DNA from: Streptomyces sp. NBC_01288
GTDB taxonomy: Bacteria; Actinomycetota; Actinomycetes; Streptomycetales; Streptomycetaceae
Assembly: GCF_035982055.1 (NCBI RefSeq)
Contig: NZ_CP108427.1
Location: 5,827,001-5,891,000, forward strand
DNA: 64,000 nt
Direction of reading: 5' to 3'
Below are positions 25,238 through 33,540 of the stretch, piece after piece. The position numbers were made by a program, and so were the translations under genes. Under the pieces are notes generated by a model. The model worked only from the letters and a program-made list of their open reading frames with translations. It was not told the DNA's origin and did no database searches. The stretch's first letter is position 1. The number at the start of each line of letters is the position of its first letter.

Positions 25238-26485
25238 ATGACTTACCGCGATGTGGTCTCCCGACAGGTCCTGGCCTGGGCCTGCACCGCCATCGGCGCC
25301 CGGATGCCGGTGGCCATGGCGCCGCTGGCCCTGGTCTTCCTGGTGCGCGAGCGACCGGGGGGCTATTCGCTGGGCGCGATACTCGCGGCGGCCTATGTCC
25401 TGGGGGAGATCGGCGGTGCGCCGGTCTTCGGGATGCGGTTGCGGCCGGAGCGGGCCCGGGTTCAGCTGGCTGTCGGGCTCGCGGTCGGGACGGTGGGGTT
25501 TCTGGGGCTCGGGGTGTTTCCGGGGGCGCATCCTGTCGTGCTCGCCGGGTTCGCGTTCGTCGCCGGGGGTGCGCCTGCCGCGGCCACCGGCGGACTGCGC
25601 ACGCTGCTAAGCGAGTTGGTGCCGGCGCGGTCCGTGGCGCAGGCCCTGTCCGTCGAGTCGATACTCACGGCGGGCGTGTGGGCCGTGTCTCCGGCGGCGG
25701 TGGCCGGGCTGGCGCTCGGTGTCGCGCCGAGGGTGCCGTTGCTGCTCGCGGCCGGGTTGATGGCGTGGTCGGTCGGGGGGTTGTGGCTGCTGCCGGCCCG
25801 GTGGGGTGGGGCGGAAGAGGAGGGCGGGGAGAGTCCTCCGCTGCTCCGGGTGCTGGTCGGGGCATGGCCGGTGTATGTCGTGGGCGGGGCCAGCCTTGCC
25901 CTGCTCGGGCTGTCGGAGCTTGTCCTCCCGGCTCTCCTCGAACAGCGCGGTATCGGCGTCGGCTGGTCGGGTCCGCTGCTGACCGGGATGGCGGTGGGGG
26001 GTGGGCTGGGCGCGTTCGTCTACGGGCTGCGCGGCTGGCCGGGGTTGTTGCGCACCCGGAGTGTGGTGCTGATGGCCGGCACCTCGGTGTGTGTGGCGCT
26101 GGCCGCGGTGATACCGGCCGCGGCGGGGATCGCGGTCGCGCTCGTCGTGGGCGGCACGCTTCAGTCGGGCGCGATGCTCACCCGGAATCTCTCGTTGCGG
26201 GAGGTGTTGCCGCCGGGTGCGTTGGCTGCGGGGTATTCGGTGATGTACGCGGCGTCGGGGGTGGGGTATGCGGCTACGGGGTCGCTGGCCGGGGCGTTGT
26301 TGAAGGTGGCTGCGCCGTCCACGGCGATCTTGGCGGGGGTGTGTCTGACCGTGGCGATGACCGGTGTGGGGTGGTGGGGAGAGGTGCGACGGGCGCGGCG
26401 GGGTGCGTATGCGGAGGGGAGTGGTGTGAGTGTCGTAGAGCCAGGGGGTGTTGGGGCTGGGGCGGGTGTTGAGGGTGTCAAGTGA
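25238..26485 (+). CDS. MFS transporter
   Basis: A 415-residue membrane protein with about 12 hydrophobic helices in two halves joined by a short charged loop (PARWGGAEEEGGESPP, near residue 195). The first half has the glycine-rich turns typical of drug-efflux type MFS proteins. It is on the plus strand after the catabolic run but 121 bases apart, with no regulon operator, so it may be independent. It ends 14 bases from the convergent GlxA-type gene. The substrate is unknown. Confidence 0.82.
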   Translation: MTYRDVVSRQVLAWACTAIGARMPVAMAPLALVFLVRERPGGYSLGAILAAAYVLGEIGGAPVFGMRLRPERARVQLAVGLAVGTVGFLGLGVFPGAHPVVLAGFAFVAGGAPAAATGGLRTLLSELVPARSVAQALSVESILTAGVWAVSPAAVAGLALGVAPRVPLLLAAGLMAWSVGGLWLLPARWGGAEEEGGESPPLLRVLVGAWPVYVVGGASLALLGLSELVLPALLEQRGIGVGWSGPLLTGMAVGGGLGAFVYGLRGWPGLLRTRSVVLMAGTSVCVALAAVIPAAAGIAVALVVGGTLQSGAMLTRNLSLREVLPPGALAAGYSVMYAASGVGYAATGSLAGALLKVAAPSTAILAGVCLTVAMTGVGWWGEVRRARRGAYAEGSGVSVVEPGGVGAGAGVEGVK

Positions 26486-26499
26486 GCTGCGACGCTTGG

Positions 26500-27573
26500 T
26501 CAGTTCAGGGCGCTCATCGCGCCTAGCGTGTTCGTTGCTCCCGTTGCTCCCGTTGCTCCCGTTGCTCCCGTTGCTCCCGTTGCTCCTGTGCGGAAGGTGC
26601 GGCGGTAGGCGGTCGGGGTGACTCCGAGGGCCGTCTGTAGGTGCTGGCGCATTGACTGGGCTGTGCCGAAGCCCGCGTCCGTGGCGACCTGGTCCATGGA
26701 GAGGTCGGTGGATTCCAGGAGGTGGCGGGCTCGTTCGACGCGTTGTTGGGTGAGCCACTGGCCGGGGCTGATGCCGACCTCCTCGCGGAAGCGGCGGGTG
26801 AAGGTGCGGACGGACATCGCCTCCTGCTCGGCCATGTCCCGGAGCTGGATGGGTTCGTGGAGGCGGGCCAGCGCCCAGGTGCGGGCGGCGGTCGTGGTCG
26901 CCACCTGCGGGTCCGGGACCGGGCGGTGGATGTACTGGGCCTGGCCGCCGTCGCGGTGGGGCGGTACGACCGTGCGGCGGGCGACGTCGTTGGCGACCGC
27001 GGTGCCGTGGTCGCGGCGGACCATGTGCAGGCACAGGTCGATGCCGGCGGCGACACCGGCGGAGGTGAGGACGTCGCCGTCGTCGATGAACAGGACGTCC
27101 GCGTCGACCTCGATCTGCGGGAACAGTTCCTGGAAGCGCTCGGCGTCGGCCCAGTGCGTGGTGGCGGGGCGGCCGTCGAGGAGGCCGGCGGCGGCGAGAA
27201 CGTAGACGCCGGTGCAGATGGAGGCGAGGCGGGTGCCGGGGCGGATGTGGGCGAGGGCGGCGGCGAGTTCGGGGGTGAGGACGCCCTCCTCGAAGACCGG
27301 GCCGAGTTCGTACGACGCCGGGACGATCACGGTGTCGGCGGTGGCGAGGGCCTCCGGGCCGTTCGGGACGTGGATGGCGAAGTCGGCGTCGGTGTCGACC
27401 GGGCCGGGCGGGCGGACCGAGCAGGTGACGACCTCGTACAGCAGACGTCCCTCGGTGTCCCTGGGGCGGCCGAAGATGCGGTGCGGGATGCCCAGCTCGA
27501 AGGGGAGGAGGCCGTCGAGGGCGAGGACGACGACGCGGTGCGGGCGGTACTCCGGCTCGGACTCTCGGCTCAT
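26500..27573 (-). CDS. GlxA-family AraC-type transcriptional regulator
   Basis: A 357-residue regulator with an N-terminal DJ-1/PfpI-like domain (residues about 10-195; the elbow cysteine lies in SICTGVYVLAAAG) and a C-terminal AraC double helix-turn-helix (about 215-325; RDMAEQEAMSVRTFTRRFRE, DQVATDAGFGTAQSMRQHL). Such proteins sense small metabolites and activate nearby genes; the MFS gene at 27646 is divergent with only 72 bases between and is a natural target. The C-terminal tail is a run of six Gly-Ala-Thr triplets encoded by a perfect 9-bp tandem repeat (26534-26587), absent from typical members. Confidence 0.9.
   Translation of the reverse strand: MSRESEPEYRPHRVVVLALDGLLPFELGIPHRIFGRPRDTEGRLLYEVVTCSVRPPGPVDTDADFAIHVPNGPEALATADTVIVPASYELGPVFEEGVLTPELAAALAHIRPGTRLASICTGVYVLAAAGLLDGRPATTHWADAERFQELFPQIEVDADVLFIDDGDVLTSAGVAAGIDLCLHMVRRDHGTAVANDVARRTVVPPHRDGGQAQYIHRPVPDPQVATTTAARTWALARLHEPIQLRDMAEQEAMSVRTFTRRFREEVGISPGQWLTQQRVERARHLLESTDLSMDQVATDAGFGTAQSMRQHLQTALGVTPTAYRRTFRTGATGATGATGATGATGATNTLGAMSALN
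26534..26587 (-). repeat. 9-bp minisatellite in the regulator's 3' end
   Basis: Six tandem units GTTGCTCCC on the plus strand, the last ending in T. It stays in frame and encodes Gly-Ala-Thr units. Copy number could vary by slippage. Confidence 0.9.
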
Positions 27574-27645
27574 GGCCCGATTCTAGCGAATGCTGTCCTT
27601 CGGGCCAGTGGCTCGGGAGGGGTGGGATGCCGGAAGCTCGTTGAC

Positions 27646-29013
27646 GTGACGCAGACAACCGATGCCGCGACCGGCACCGCAGACGAGCCGGGCCCCGGCA
27701 CCGCCGAGGGGCCCGGCTCCGGCACCGCGCCCAGCGGCCGTAGCCGTCGTAGCCGTACCCGGATCAATCGTGCCTGGTTCGTCGCCGCCGTCACGTTCGT
27801 GACGATCATCGGTGCGGCGGCGTTCCGTTCGCTGCCCGGGCTGCTGATCGATCCGCTGCACCAGGAGTTCGGGTGGTCGCGCGGCACGATCGGGGCGGCG
27901 GCGTCCATCAACCTCGCGTTGTACGGGCTGACGGCCCCCTTCGCGGCGGCGCTGATGGACCGCTTCGGCATCCGGCGGGTGGTCGCGGTCGCGCTGACCG
28001 TGATCGCGCTCGGGTCCGGCCTGACGGTGTGGATGACTGCGCCGTGGCAACTGCTGCTGTGCTGGGGCCTGTTGGTGGGGCTGGGCAGCGGTTCGATGGC
28101 GCTCGCCTTCGCGGCGACGGTCACCAACCGCTGGTTCACCGCACGCAAGGGCCTGGTCACCGGCATCCTCACGGCGGCCTCGGCGTCGGGGCAACTCATC
28201 TTCCTGCCGCTGCTGTCCTGGATAGTCGAGGAGCACAGCTGGCGCCCGGCGGCGGTGACGGTGTCCCTCGCGGCGCTGGCCGTCGTCCCCTTCGTGTGGC
28301 TGCTGCTGCGGGACCACCCGGCGGACGTGGGCGTGAAGCCGTACGGGGCGACCGAGTTCGTGCCGAAGCCGGAACCGGTGACGGGTGCGGCCCGCCGTAC
28401 GATCTCGGTTCTGTCCAAGGCGGTGCGCACGGGCCCGTTCTGGCTGCTGGCCGGTACCTTCGCGATCTGCGGCGCGTCCACGAACGGCCTGATCCAGACC
28501 CACTTCGTGCCCGCCGCCCACGACCACGGCATGCCCATCACGGCGGCGGCCTCGCTGCTCGCGGTGATCGGCGTCTTCGACGTGGTCGGCACGATCGCCT
28601 CCGGCTGGTTCACCGACCGCTTCGAACCCCGCCGCCTGCTCGCCGTCTACTACGCCCTGCGCGGCATCTCCCTCCTCTTCCTCCCCATGCTGCTGGCCCC
28701 CACCGTCCACCCGCCCATGCTCTTCTTCATCGTCTTCTACGGCCTCGACTGGGTCGCCACGGTCCCCCCGACCCTCGCCCTGTGCCGAGAGCAGTACGGC
28801 GAGGACAGCGCGATCGTCTTCGGCTGGGTCCTCGCCTCCCACCAGATCGGCGCGGCGCTCGTCGCCTTCCTGGGCGGGGTCGCCCGGGACGCGTTCGGGT
28901 CGTACGACATGGTCTGGTACGTGTCCGGGGCGTTGTGCGCGGTGGCGGCGCTGATGGCGTTGGTGATCCGGCGACGGCCGGTCGCGCGGATGGGCGCGGT
29001 CGCGGTGGCGTGA
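27646..29013 (+). CDS. MFS transporter, monocarboxylate/oxalate-formate type
   Basis: A 455-residue protein with 12 predicted helices after a hydrophilic start of about 42 residues rich in Thr, Gly and Pro. Early helices carry NRAWFVAAVTFVTII and FGWSRGTIGAAASINLA, and the family loop LMDRFGIRRVV lies between helices 2 and 3. This pattern matches carriers of carboxylates such as oxalate, pyruvate or lactate. I chose the GTG at 27646. It is divergent from the GlxA-type regulator, which probably controls it. Confidence 0.85.
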   Translation: MTQTTDAATGTADEPGPGTAEGPGSGTAPSGRSRRSRTRINRAWFVAAVTFVTIIGAAAFRSLPGLLIDPLHQEFGWSRGTIGAAASINLALYGLTAPFAAALMDRFGIRRVVAVALTVIALGSGLTVWMTAPWQLLLCWGLLVGLGSGSMALAFAATVTNRWFTARKGLVTGILTAASASGQLIFLPLLSWIVEEHSWRPAAVTVSLAALAVVPFVWLLLRDHPADVGVKPYGATEFVPKPEPVTGAARRTISVLSKAVRTGPFWLLAGTFAICGASTNGLIQTHFVPAAHDHGMPITAAASLLAVIGVFDVVGTIASGWFTDRFEPRRLLAVYYALRGISLLFLPMLLAPTVHPPMLFFIVFYGLDWVATVPPTLALCREQYGEDSAIVFGWVLASHQIGAALVAFLGGVARDAFGSYDMVWYVSGALCAVAALMALVIRRRPVARMGAVAVA

Positions 29014-29023
29014 CGGCTGACGG

Positions 29024-29317
29024 CTACGGGGCGGAGGTGATGTTCCCCTTCGCGTCCACGGTGTGGGTCTGCCAGTACGTGTCCCACTTGTCGTCGACGT
29101 GCTGCGGCACCTTCCCCTTCGGGTACCGCGCATAGCCGCTCGGCGGGGTGTCGCCGTTCTTCACACAGGCGCCGCCCGCGGTGCTGCCCACGGCCAGGAC
29201 CGGGTACTCGCCCCCACCGCACAGGGCGTCCGCCCTGGAGAACGAGCAGGCGGACAGCAGCCCGGCGGTGGATATCAGGACGGACGTGAGAACGGCGACT
29301 CGCGTGCGCTTGCTCAT
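29024..29317 (-). CDS. small lipoprotein, SCO0607-type
   Basis: A 97-residue lipoprotein: a short basic start, a hydrophobic stretch, and lipobox LLSAC with lipidated Cys24. The mature part has two further cysteines (ALCGGGEYPVL and GACVKNGD), then YPKGKVPQHVDDKWDTYWQTH, which I recall from SCO0607-like lipoproteins of Streptomyces. ATG 29317 has a strong GGAGGT-type ribosome site just upstream. It is tail-to-tail with the MFS gene, 10 bases apart. Its function is unknown. Confidence 0.8.
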   Translation of the reverse strand: MSKRTRVAVLTSVLISTAGLLSACSFSRADALCGGGEYPVLAVGSTAGGACVKNGDTPPSGYARYPKGKVPQHVDDKWDTYWQTHTVDAKGNITSAP

Positions 29318-29443
29318 GGTGGAGGTCCCCCGGTCAGATGCGCGAATGCACGAATGCGCGAATGCTCGAATCGGTCTGAGAGCAAGGCTGTCGGAGGAGG
29401 GGCGGACCTTCATGAGTACGCGGGCTCAGCATCGGAGCGCGGG

Positions 29444-29995
29444 TTACTCAGCAGCACTCGGAGGAACCGCCGTCCGCACGGGCGCGCTGCTGCGCCCGTG
29501 ACCCCGGCCGCTGAGTTCGGCGTCGAACGTCTCCTGGGCGACGCGCATGGCCTCGGCGTACTCGGGCTGCCGTAGCCGCTCCCACATCTCGTCCTCGGGG
29601 ACGTCCTCCACGTGGGCGACCACCCACCAGATGTTGCCGAAGGGGTCCGTGATCCGGCCGCCGCGCTGTCCGAAGGCGTCGTTCGCCAACTGCGTGACGA
29701 TGCGGCTGCCGGCGTCGACGGCCCGGGCGAACGCCTGGTCCGCGTCGGGTACGAACACGCGCAGCAGGCTCGGCATGACGGGCCAGTCCGGGCTGCGGTC
29801 GAAGGCCAGCACGACCGTGTCCCCGATCCGGATCTCACCGTGCCCGATCGCCCCGCCCTCCGTCATCACCCGCCCGAGTTCCTTCCCGCCGAACGCCGCG
29901 GCGACGAAGTCGAGAAAGGCTCCGGTGTCGTCGGTGACGACCCAGGGGGCGACGGTGGTGTAGCCCTCCGGGGCGGAGTCGGTCTGCTGGGGCAT
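29444..29995 (-). CDS. VOC (glyoxalase/bleomycin-resistance fold) protein
   Basis: A 183-residue single VOC module (PhnB-like). It runs from VAPWVVTDDTGAFLDFVAAAFG to RITDPFGNIWWVVAHVEDV, the latter being the typical last strand. A helical tail of about 60 residues follows, ending in a disordered basic stretch. The GHGEIRIGDTVVLAF strand gives the usual metal-site region, but a full set of metal ligands is not clear. It is probably a small-molecule binding or lyase-type enzyme; the substrate is unknown. ATG 29995. Confidence 0.82.
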   Translation of the reverse strand: MPQQTDSAPEGYTTVAPWVVTDDTGAFLDFVAAAFGGKELGRVMTEGGAIGHGEIRIGDTVVLAFDRSPDWPVMPSLLRVFVPDADQAFARAVDAGSRIVTQLANDAFGQRGGRITDPFGNIWWVVAHVEDVPEDEMWERLRQPEYAEAMRVAQETFDAELSGRGHGRSSAPVRTAVPPSAAE

Positions 29996-30132
29996 GGTCG
30001 GGGTTCCCTTCGTCGCTGCCGGGTTTCGGGCGCGACGATAGGGGCGGGATAGGACAGGTCCTGTCCTACTGACGGCCGGATCTCCAACTGACGGCCGGAT
30101 GCCCTACTGACGGCCGGATGTCCTGCTGACGG

Positions 30133-30750
30133 TCAGAGGAAGCGGCCCCGGTGGAACAACAGGGGCGCACCCTCACCCTCGTCGGTCCCCAGCCCGTCCA
30201 CCCGTCCCACCACGATCAGATGGTCGCCCCCGGTGTGCACCGCGTGGATCGTGCAGTCGACCCAGGCCGTGGCGTCGGTGAGGCGGGGGGAGCCGGAGAC
30301 GGGGGAGGCGTCGTAGGGGACGTCCGCGAACTTGTCCTTGCCGCTCACCGCGAAGCCGCGGCACAACTCGCCCTGGTGGGCGGCGAGTACGTTGACGCAG
30401 AAGACGCCGGCGCGGGCGATGCGCGGCCAGGTCGTCGACGTGCGGCCGACCATGAAGACGACGAGGGGCGGGTCGAGGGAGAGGGCGGAGAAGGACTGGC
30501 AGGCGAAGCCGGCGGGGCCGGGTTCGCCCTCGGCCGCGGGGGCGGTGATCACGGTCACGCCGGTCGCGAACGTGCCCAGTACGCGCCGGAATTCACCGTG
30601 GTCGACCGGCGCCCGCTCGTCGTCCGTGACGCACCGAAGCTCCGGCCGCGGCAGCGCCTCGACAGGCTGCGCGGCCGGAGCGCTTCCGGCCGACCTGAGG
30701 TACCGGACGGCGGCCGCGGCCGCCCCTGCGTGTCCCATCACATCACCCAT
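30133..30750 (-). CDS. flavin reductase (HpaC/HsaB-like)
   Basis: A 205-residue NAD(P)H:flavin oxidoreductase domain protein that would supply reduced FMN or FAD to a two-component monooxygenase. Signature parts are RRVLGTFATGVTVIT, CQSFSALSLDPPLVVF, FCVNVLA and the GGDHLIVVGRV strand. The N-terminal 45 residues are Ala-rich and not conserved. The regulon operator (30756-30770) ends 5 bases before ATG 30750, and there is no room for a normal ribosome site, so the transcript may be near-leaderless or start at ATG 30738. No monooxygenase partner is adjacent. Confidence 0.85.
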   Translation of the reverse strand: MGDVMGHAGAAAAAVRYLRSAGSAPAAQPVEALPRPELRCVTDDERAPVDHGEFRRVLGTFATGVTVITAPAAEGEPGPAGFACQSFSALSLDPPLVVFMVGRTSTTWPRIARAGVFCVNVLAAHQGELCRGFAVSGKDKFADVPYDASPVSGSPRLTDATAWVDCTIHAVHTGGDHLIVVGRVDGLGTDEGEGAPLLFHRGRFL

Positions 30751-30755
30751 TGAAG

Positions 30756-30770
30756 CTGACGGATCATCAG
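30756..30770. promoter_or_regulatory. regulon operator 3
   Basis: CTGACGGATCATCAG, the same extended form (flanked by AGATA) as site 1b. It is a single site directly in front of the flavin reductase start. Confidence 0.75.
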
Positions 30771-30990
30771 ATAGGAAGGGGTGCGGGCCTGTCGGCATCC
30801 CGTATCGCGGACCGGTCCGAATCGGCTCTGTGCTGGGCCAATTCACAGGCTGCTGGGCAGATCATGGGTGTTACGTCGCCCCACGGACCCCTACGGGTCA
30901 CCCCCCGCACGCCAACCCTCAGCAGTGTTACGGAACGACCGCCACCGGTACATCACCGCTGGCAGCCGTGACCTGAGGAGCACCCACACG

Positions 30991-31584
30991 ATGAACCGTC
31001 TCACCGCACGCGGCGGAGCCGTGGCCGCCGTCGCCGGCCTCGCCCTGACGCTCGCCGCCGCCCTGCCCGCGCAGGCAGCCGACTCGACCGTGACCGAGTC
31101 CCAGTGGCTGACCGACGTCGCCGCCGTCACCGGCCCCGCGCAGACCTACATCGATTCCCGTGCCGCCGCCAACACCTCCGGCGCCAAGCAGGCGATCGTC
31201 CTCGACATCGACAACACCTCGCTGGAGACCTACTTCGAGGGCGGCATCACCGTCCCCGCCACCCCGCCGGTCCTCGCCCTCGCCCAGGACGCGCACGCCA
31301 AGGGCATCAGCGTCTTCTTCGTCAGCGCCCGCAGCAACCTCTTCAACGCGGTCACCAAGTCCAACCTGACGAGCGTCGGTTACACGGTCGACGGCCTCTA
31401 CGCCCGTACCGTCGCCCAGCTCCTGACCGAGTCCATCGCCGACTTCAAGACCTCCCAGCGCAAGGCGATCGAGGCGAACGGCTACGACATCATCGCCAAC
31501 ATCGGCAACAACACCACCGACCTCTCGGGCGGCTACGCCGACACGACGTACAAACTCCCGGACTACGACGGCTTGTTGGACTGA
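30991..31584 (+). CDS. secreted HAD-family acid phosphatase
   Basis: A 197-residue secreted protein with a signal peptide (hydrophobic 12-28, cleavage after AQA near residue 29). The HAD nucleophile motif is LDIDNTSLET (Asp72 and Asp74). Motif II is FFVSARS, and the last motif reads NIGNNTTDLSGGYADTTYKLPDY, where one usual Asp is Asn as in other Streptomyces members. It resembles class B/plant-type acid phosphatases that release phosphate from organic esters. ATG 30991 follows GAGGAG. It has no tie to the catabolic regulon. Confidence 0.88.
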   Translation: MNRLTARGGAVAAVAGLALTLAAALPAQAADSTVTESQWLTDVAAVTGPAQTYIDSRAAANTSGAKQAIVLDIDNTSLETYFEGGITVPATPPVLALAQDAHAKGISVFFVSARSNLFNAVTKSNLTSVGYTVDGLYARTVAQLLTESIADFKTSQRKAIEANGYDIIANIGNNTTDLSGGYADTTYKLPDYDGLLD

Positions 31585-31615
31585 CCCGTACAACTGCCGA
31601 GGGTCCGCGCGGAGT

Positions 31616-32149
31616 TCAGCGAACCAGCTTCATGATGATGTCGTCGAAGTCGGGGAACTCCCGCGCGGCCCGCTCGATCACGGCAGCCGCGGTCGCGCGA
31701 CGGTCGGGCGCGAACTGTTCCGCGATGGCGGCCAGTTCACGGTTGGGGCGTGGTACCCAGTCGGGCTCGGGATCGTCCGCGACGGATGCCTCCAGCGGGC
31801 CGAAGCCGTCGGCCAACAACCACAGGAACGCGCCCAGGTCGCGGGCGACGACGCCGGTCTCTCCCTCGGAGCCGAGGAAGACGACTGGCTGCTCGGCCAG
31901 TGCCCGGCCCGGGCGGACGATCCAGAATGCGGCGTTCCCACCGGAGCCGTCCTGGCCGAACACCCGGAAGTCATCGCCGTTCAGCTCACCGTTGCGGGTG
32001 CAGGCCCGCAGCCAGTCGTTCGTCTCATCGGCACTGAGGAAAGCGTCGTAGGGCTCGAAATCGACACCGTCCTCGCCAATCCAGGCGAGCCGAACCGCCA
32101 TGGCAGCGGCAAGTGGGGCGGGGAACTCGCGGTCCTCGTTCGGCGTCAC
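31616..32149 (-). CDS. SMI1/KNR4 (SUKH)-like protein
   Basis: A 177-residue soluble acidic protein. The segment AAFWIVRPGRALAEQPVVFLGSEGE, given here in overlapping parts (FWIVRPGRALAEQPVVFLG; GSEGETGVVARDLGAFLWLL), is typical of SUKH-superfamily proteins, which often act as immunity proteins. No toxin gene is adjacent, so this may be an orphan immunity or housekeeping member. The 3' half is predicted helical. The family call is tentative. Confidence 0.6.
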   Translation of the reverse strand: MTPNEDREFPAPLAAAMAVRLAWIGEDGVDFEPYDAFLSADETNDWLRACTRNGELNGDDFRVFGQDGSGGNAAFWIVRPGRALAEQPVVFLGSEGETGVVARDLGAFLWLLADGFGPLEASVADDPEPDWVPRPNRELAAIAEQFAPDRRATAAAVIERAAREFPDFDDIIMKLVR

Positions 32150-32189
32150 GCGAACAGATTAGCGATGTGACCGGGACGGCGGGCGTGCG

Positions 32190-32681
32190 TCAGAAGTGCG
32201 TGCCGATCCTGAAGACACGGCGGAGCTGCGCCATGTCGTGCCGGTCGCGTTCCGACGGCTCGTAACCCTGGTGGAAATGGACCTGCTGCTCGGCGGACAG
32301 GCACGGGAGCGGCGCTCCCTTGATCGTGCCCGTCACGAAGCACGAGGTGGGGTAGGCGAAAGGGCGCTCCGGGTCGGGTGACGCTTGGGTGGCCGAGCCG
32401 TCGGCGGCGAAGACCAGGGGATGGAGGTCGATCTCGCGCCCGTCCGGGGCCGTCATGACGAAGCGGACCGGCCGCCAGTCCAGGCTCTCGGCGAAGCCCT
32501 CCGCGCCGAGAGCCGCCAGCACCGCGTCCTCCTCGTCCCGGCGGTGCATCAGGTCCAGGTCGCGATGGTCCCGGGTCTGTTCGCCGATCAGGGCGTCGAT
32601 GCCCCAGCCGCCGCCGATCCAGACGTCCGCTTCCGCGCGGCGCAGCAGCTCCAGGATGAACAACACCTCGTCGGCACTCAT
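32190..32681 (-). CDS. nucleotidyltransferase-fold protein (lincosamide/aminoglycoside type)
   Basis: A 163-residue single-domain nucleotidyltransferase. Its active-site motif is GGGWGIDALIGEQTRDHRDLDL, shown in parts here: GGGWGIDALIGEQ and DHRDLDLM, giving the Gly-rich loop and the two metal-binding aspartates. The fold is that of LnuA/LinB-like drug-modifying enzymes, but many housekeeping homologues exist, so resistance cannot be claimed. ATG 32681 is preferred; an in-frame TTG at 32738 would add 19 residues. It is unlinked to the regulon. Confidence 0.78.
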   Translation of the reverse strand: MSADEVLFILELLRRAEADVWIGGGWGIDALIGEQTRDHRDLDLMHRRDEEDAVLAALGAEGFAESLDWRPVRFVMTAPDGREIDLHPLVFAADGSATQASPDPERPFAYPTSCFVTGTIKGAPLPCLSAEQQVHFHQGYEPSERDRHDMAQLRRVFRIGTHF

Positions 32682-32748
32682 CACTTGAGGCACGTTAGAA
32701 GTGACCGCCCCGGACACGCGAACCGTTTCGCGAGGCAAAGCCGGAGGG

Positions 32749-33540
32749 TCACCGCCCCCGGTACTCCGGAGTCCGCCGCTCCACGAAGCTCGCCACCCCC
32801 TCCCGCGCGTCCTCCGTCGTCATGTTGATCTCCTGGGCCGCCGCCTCCGCCGCGAACGCGGTCGTACGGTCGCTGTCCAGGGACGCGTTGACGAGCTGCT
32901 TGGTGAGGGCGAGGGCTCGGGTAGGGCCGGTGGCGAGGCGTTCCGCCCATTCCCGGGCCGTCTTCTCCAACTCCCCATCCAGTACGACCCTGTTGACCAG
33001 GCCGAGCCGTTCCGCGTCCGGTGCGCTCACCGCGTCGCCGAAGAACATCAGCTCCTTCGCACGCTGCGGGCCGATCAGGCGCGGCAGCAGATACGCGCCG
33101 CCGCCGTCCGGGACCAGCCCCCGCCGTACGAACACCTCGATGAACCTCGCCGATTCCGCGGCCAGTACGAGATCGCAGGCCAGGGCCAGGTGGGCGCCGA
33201 GGCCGGCCGCCGTGCCGTTCACCGCCGCGATCACCGGTTTCTCGCAGTCCAGGACGGCGGCGATCAGGCGTTGTGCGCCCAGGCGGATCACCCGGGCCAC
33301 GTCACCGGCCACCCGTTCGTCACCGGCTGAAGCTCCGCCGCCCCGCAGGTCCGCGCCCGCGCAGAAACCGCGCCCGGTGCCGGTGAGGACCACCGCCCGT
33401 ACCGAGGGGTCCGCCGATGCCTCTCCCAACAGGGTTATCAGGCGGTCCCGTTGGGCCGGGGTGATCGCGTTCAGGGCCTCGGGGCGGTTGAGGGTGAGGT
33501 ACGCGACCTGGCCGGAGACTGTGTACACGACCTCACTCAC
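32749..33540 (-). CDS. enoyl-CoA hydratase/isomerase
   Basis: A 263-residue crotonase-fold enzyme. The CoA-binding and oxyanion-hole motifs are GFCAGADLRG and NGTAAGLGAHLALACDLVLA, and the catalytic-site loop is VRRGLVPDGGGAYLLPRLIG. The PaaG/MenB-like loop suggests hydration or isomerisation of an unsaturated acyl-CoA. GTG 33540 overlaps the stop of the upstream ADP-forming ligase by 4 bases (GTGA), so the two are coupled and share the operators at 35816-35854. It is the second step after acyl-CoA formation and dehydrogenation. Confidence 0.9.
   Translation of the reverse strand: MSEVVYTVSGQVAYLTLNRPEALNAITPAQRDRLITLLGEASADPSVRAVVLTGTGRGFCAGADLRGGGASAGDERVAGDVARVIRLGAQRLIAAVLDCEKPVIAAVNGTAAGLGAHLALACDLVLAAESARFIEVFVRRGLVPDGGGAYLLPRLIGPQRAKELMFFGDAVSAPDAERLGLVNRVVLDGELEKTAREWAERLATGPTRALALTKQLVNASLDSDRTTAFAAEAAAQEINMTTEDAREGVASFVERRTPEYRGR

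Noticed and set aside
26534..26587. Possible CRISPR-like array
   Set aside because: The units are 9 bases with no spacers and lie in frame in a gene; this is a minisatellite.
25607..27658. Long open frame on the minus strand opposite the MFS gene and running through the GlxA-type regulator region in another frame
   Set aside because: It has Arg/Pro/His-rich composition without domains, while the other frames give clear MFS and GlxA-type proteins.
32190..32681. Antibiotic resistance call for the nucleotidyltransferase
   Set aside because: Only the fold is visible; many chromosomal homologues have no resistance role and no resistance context surrounds it.
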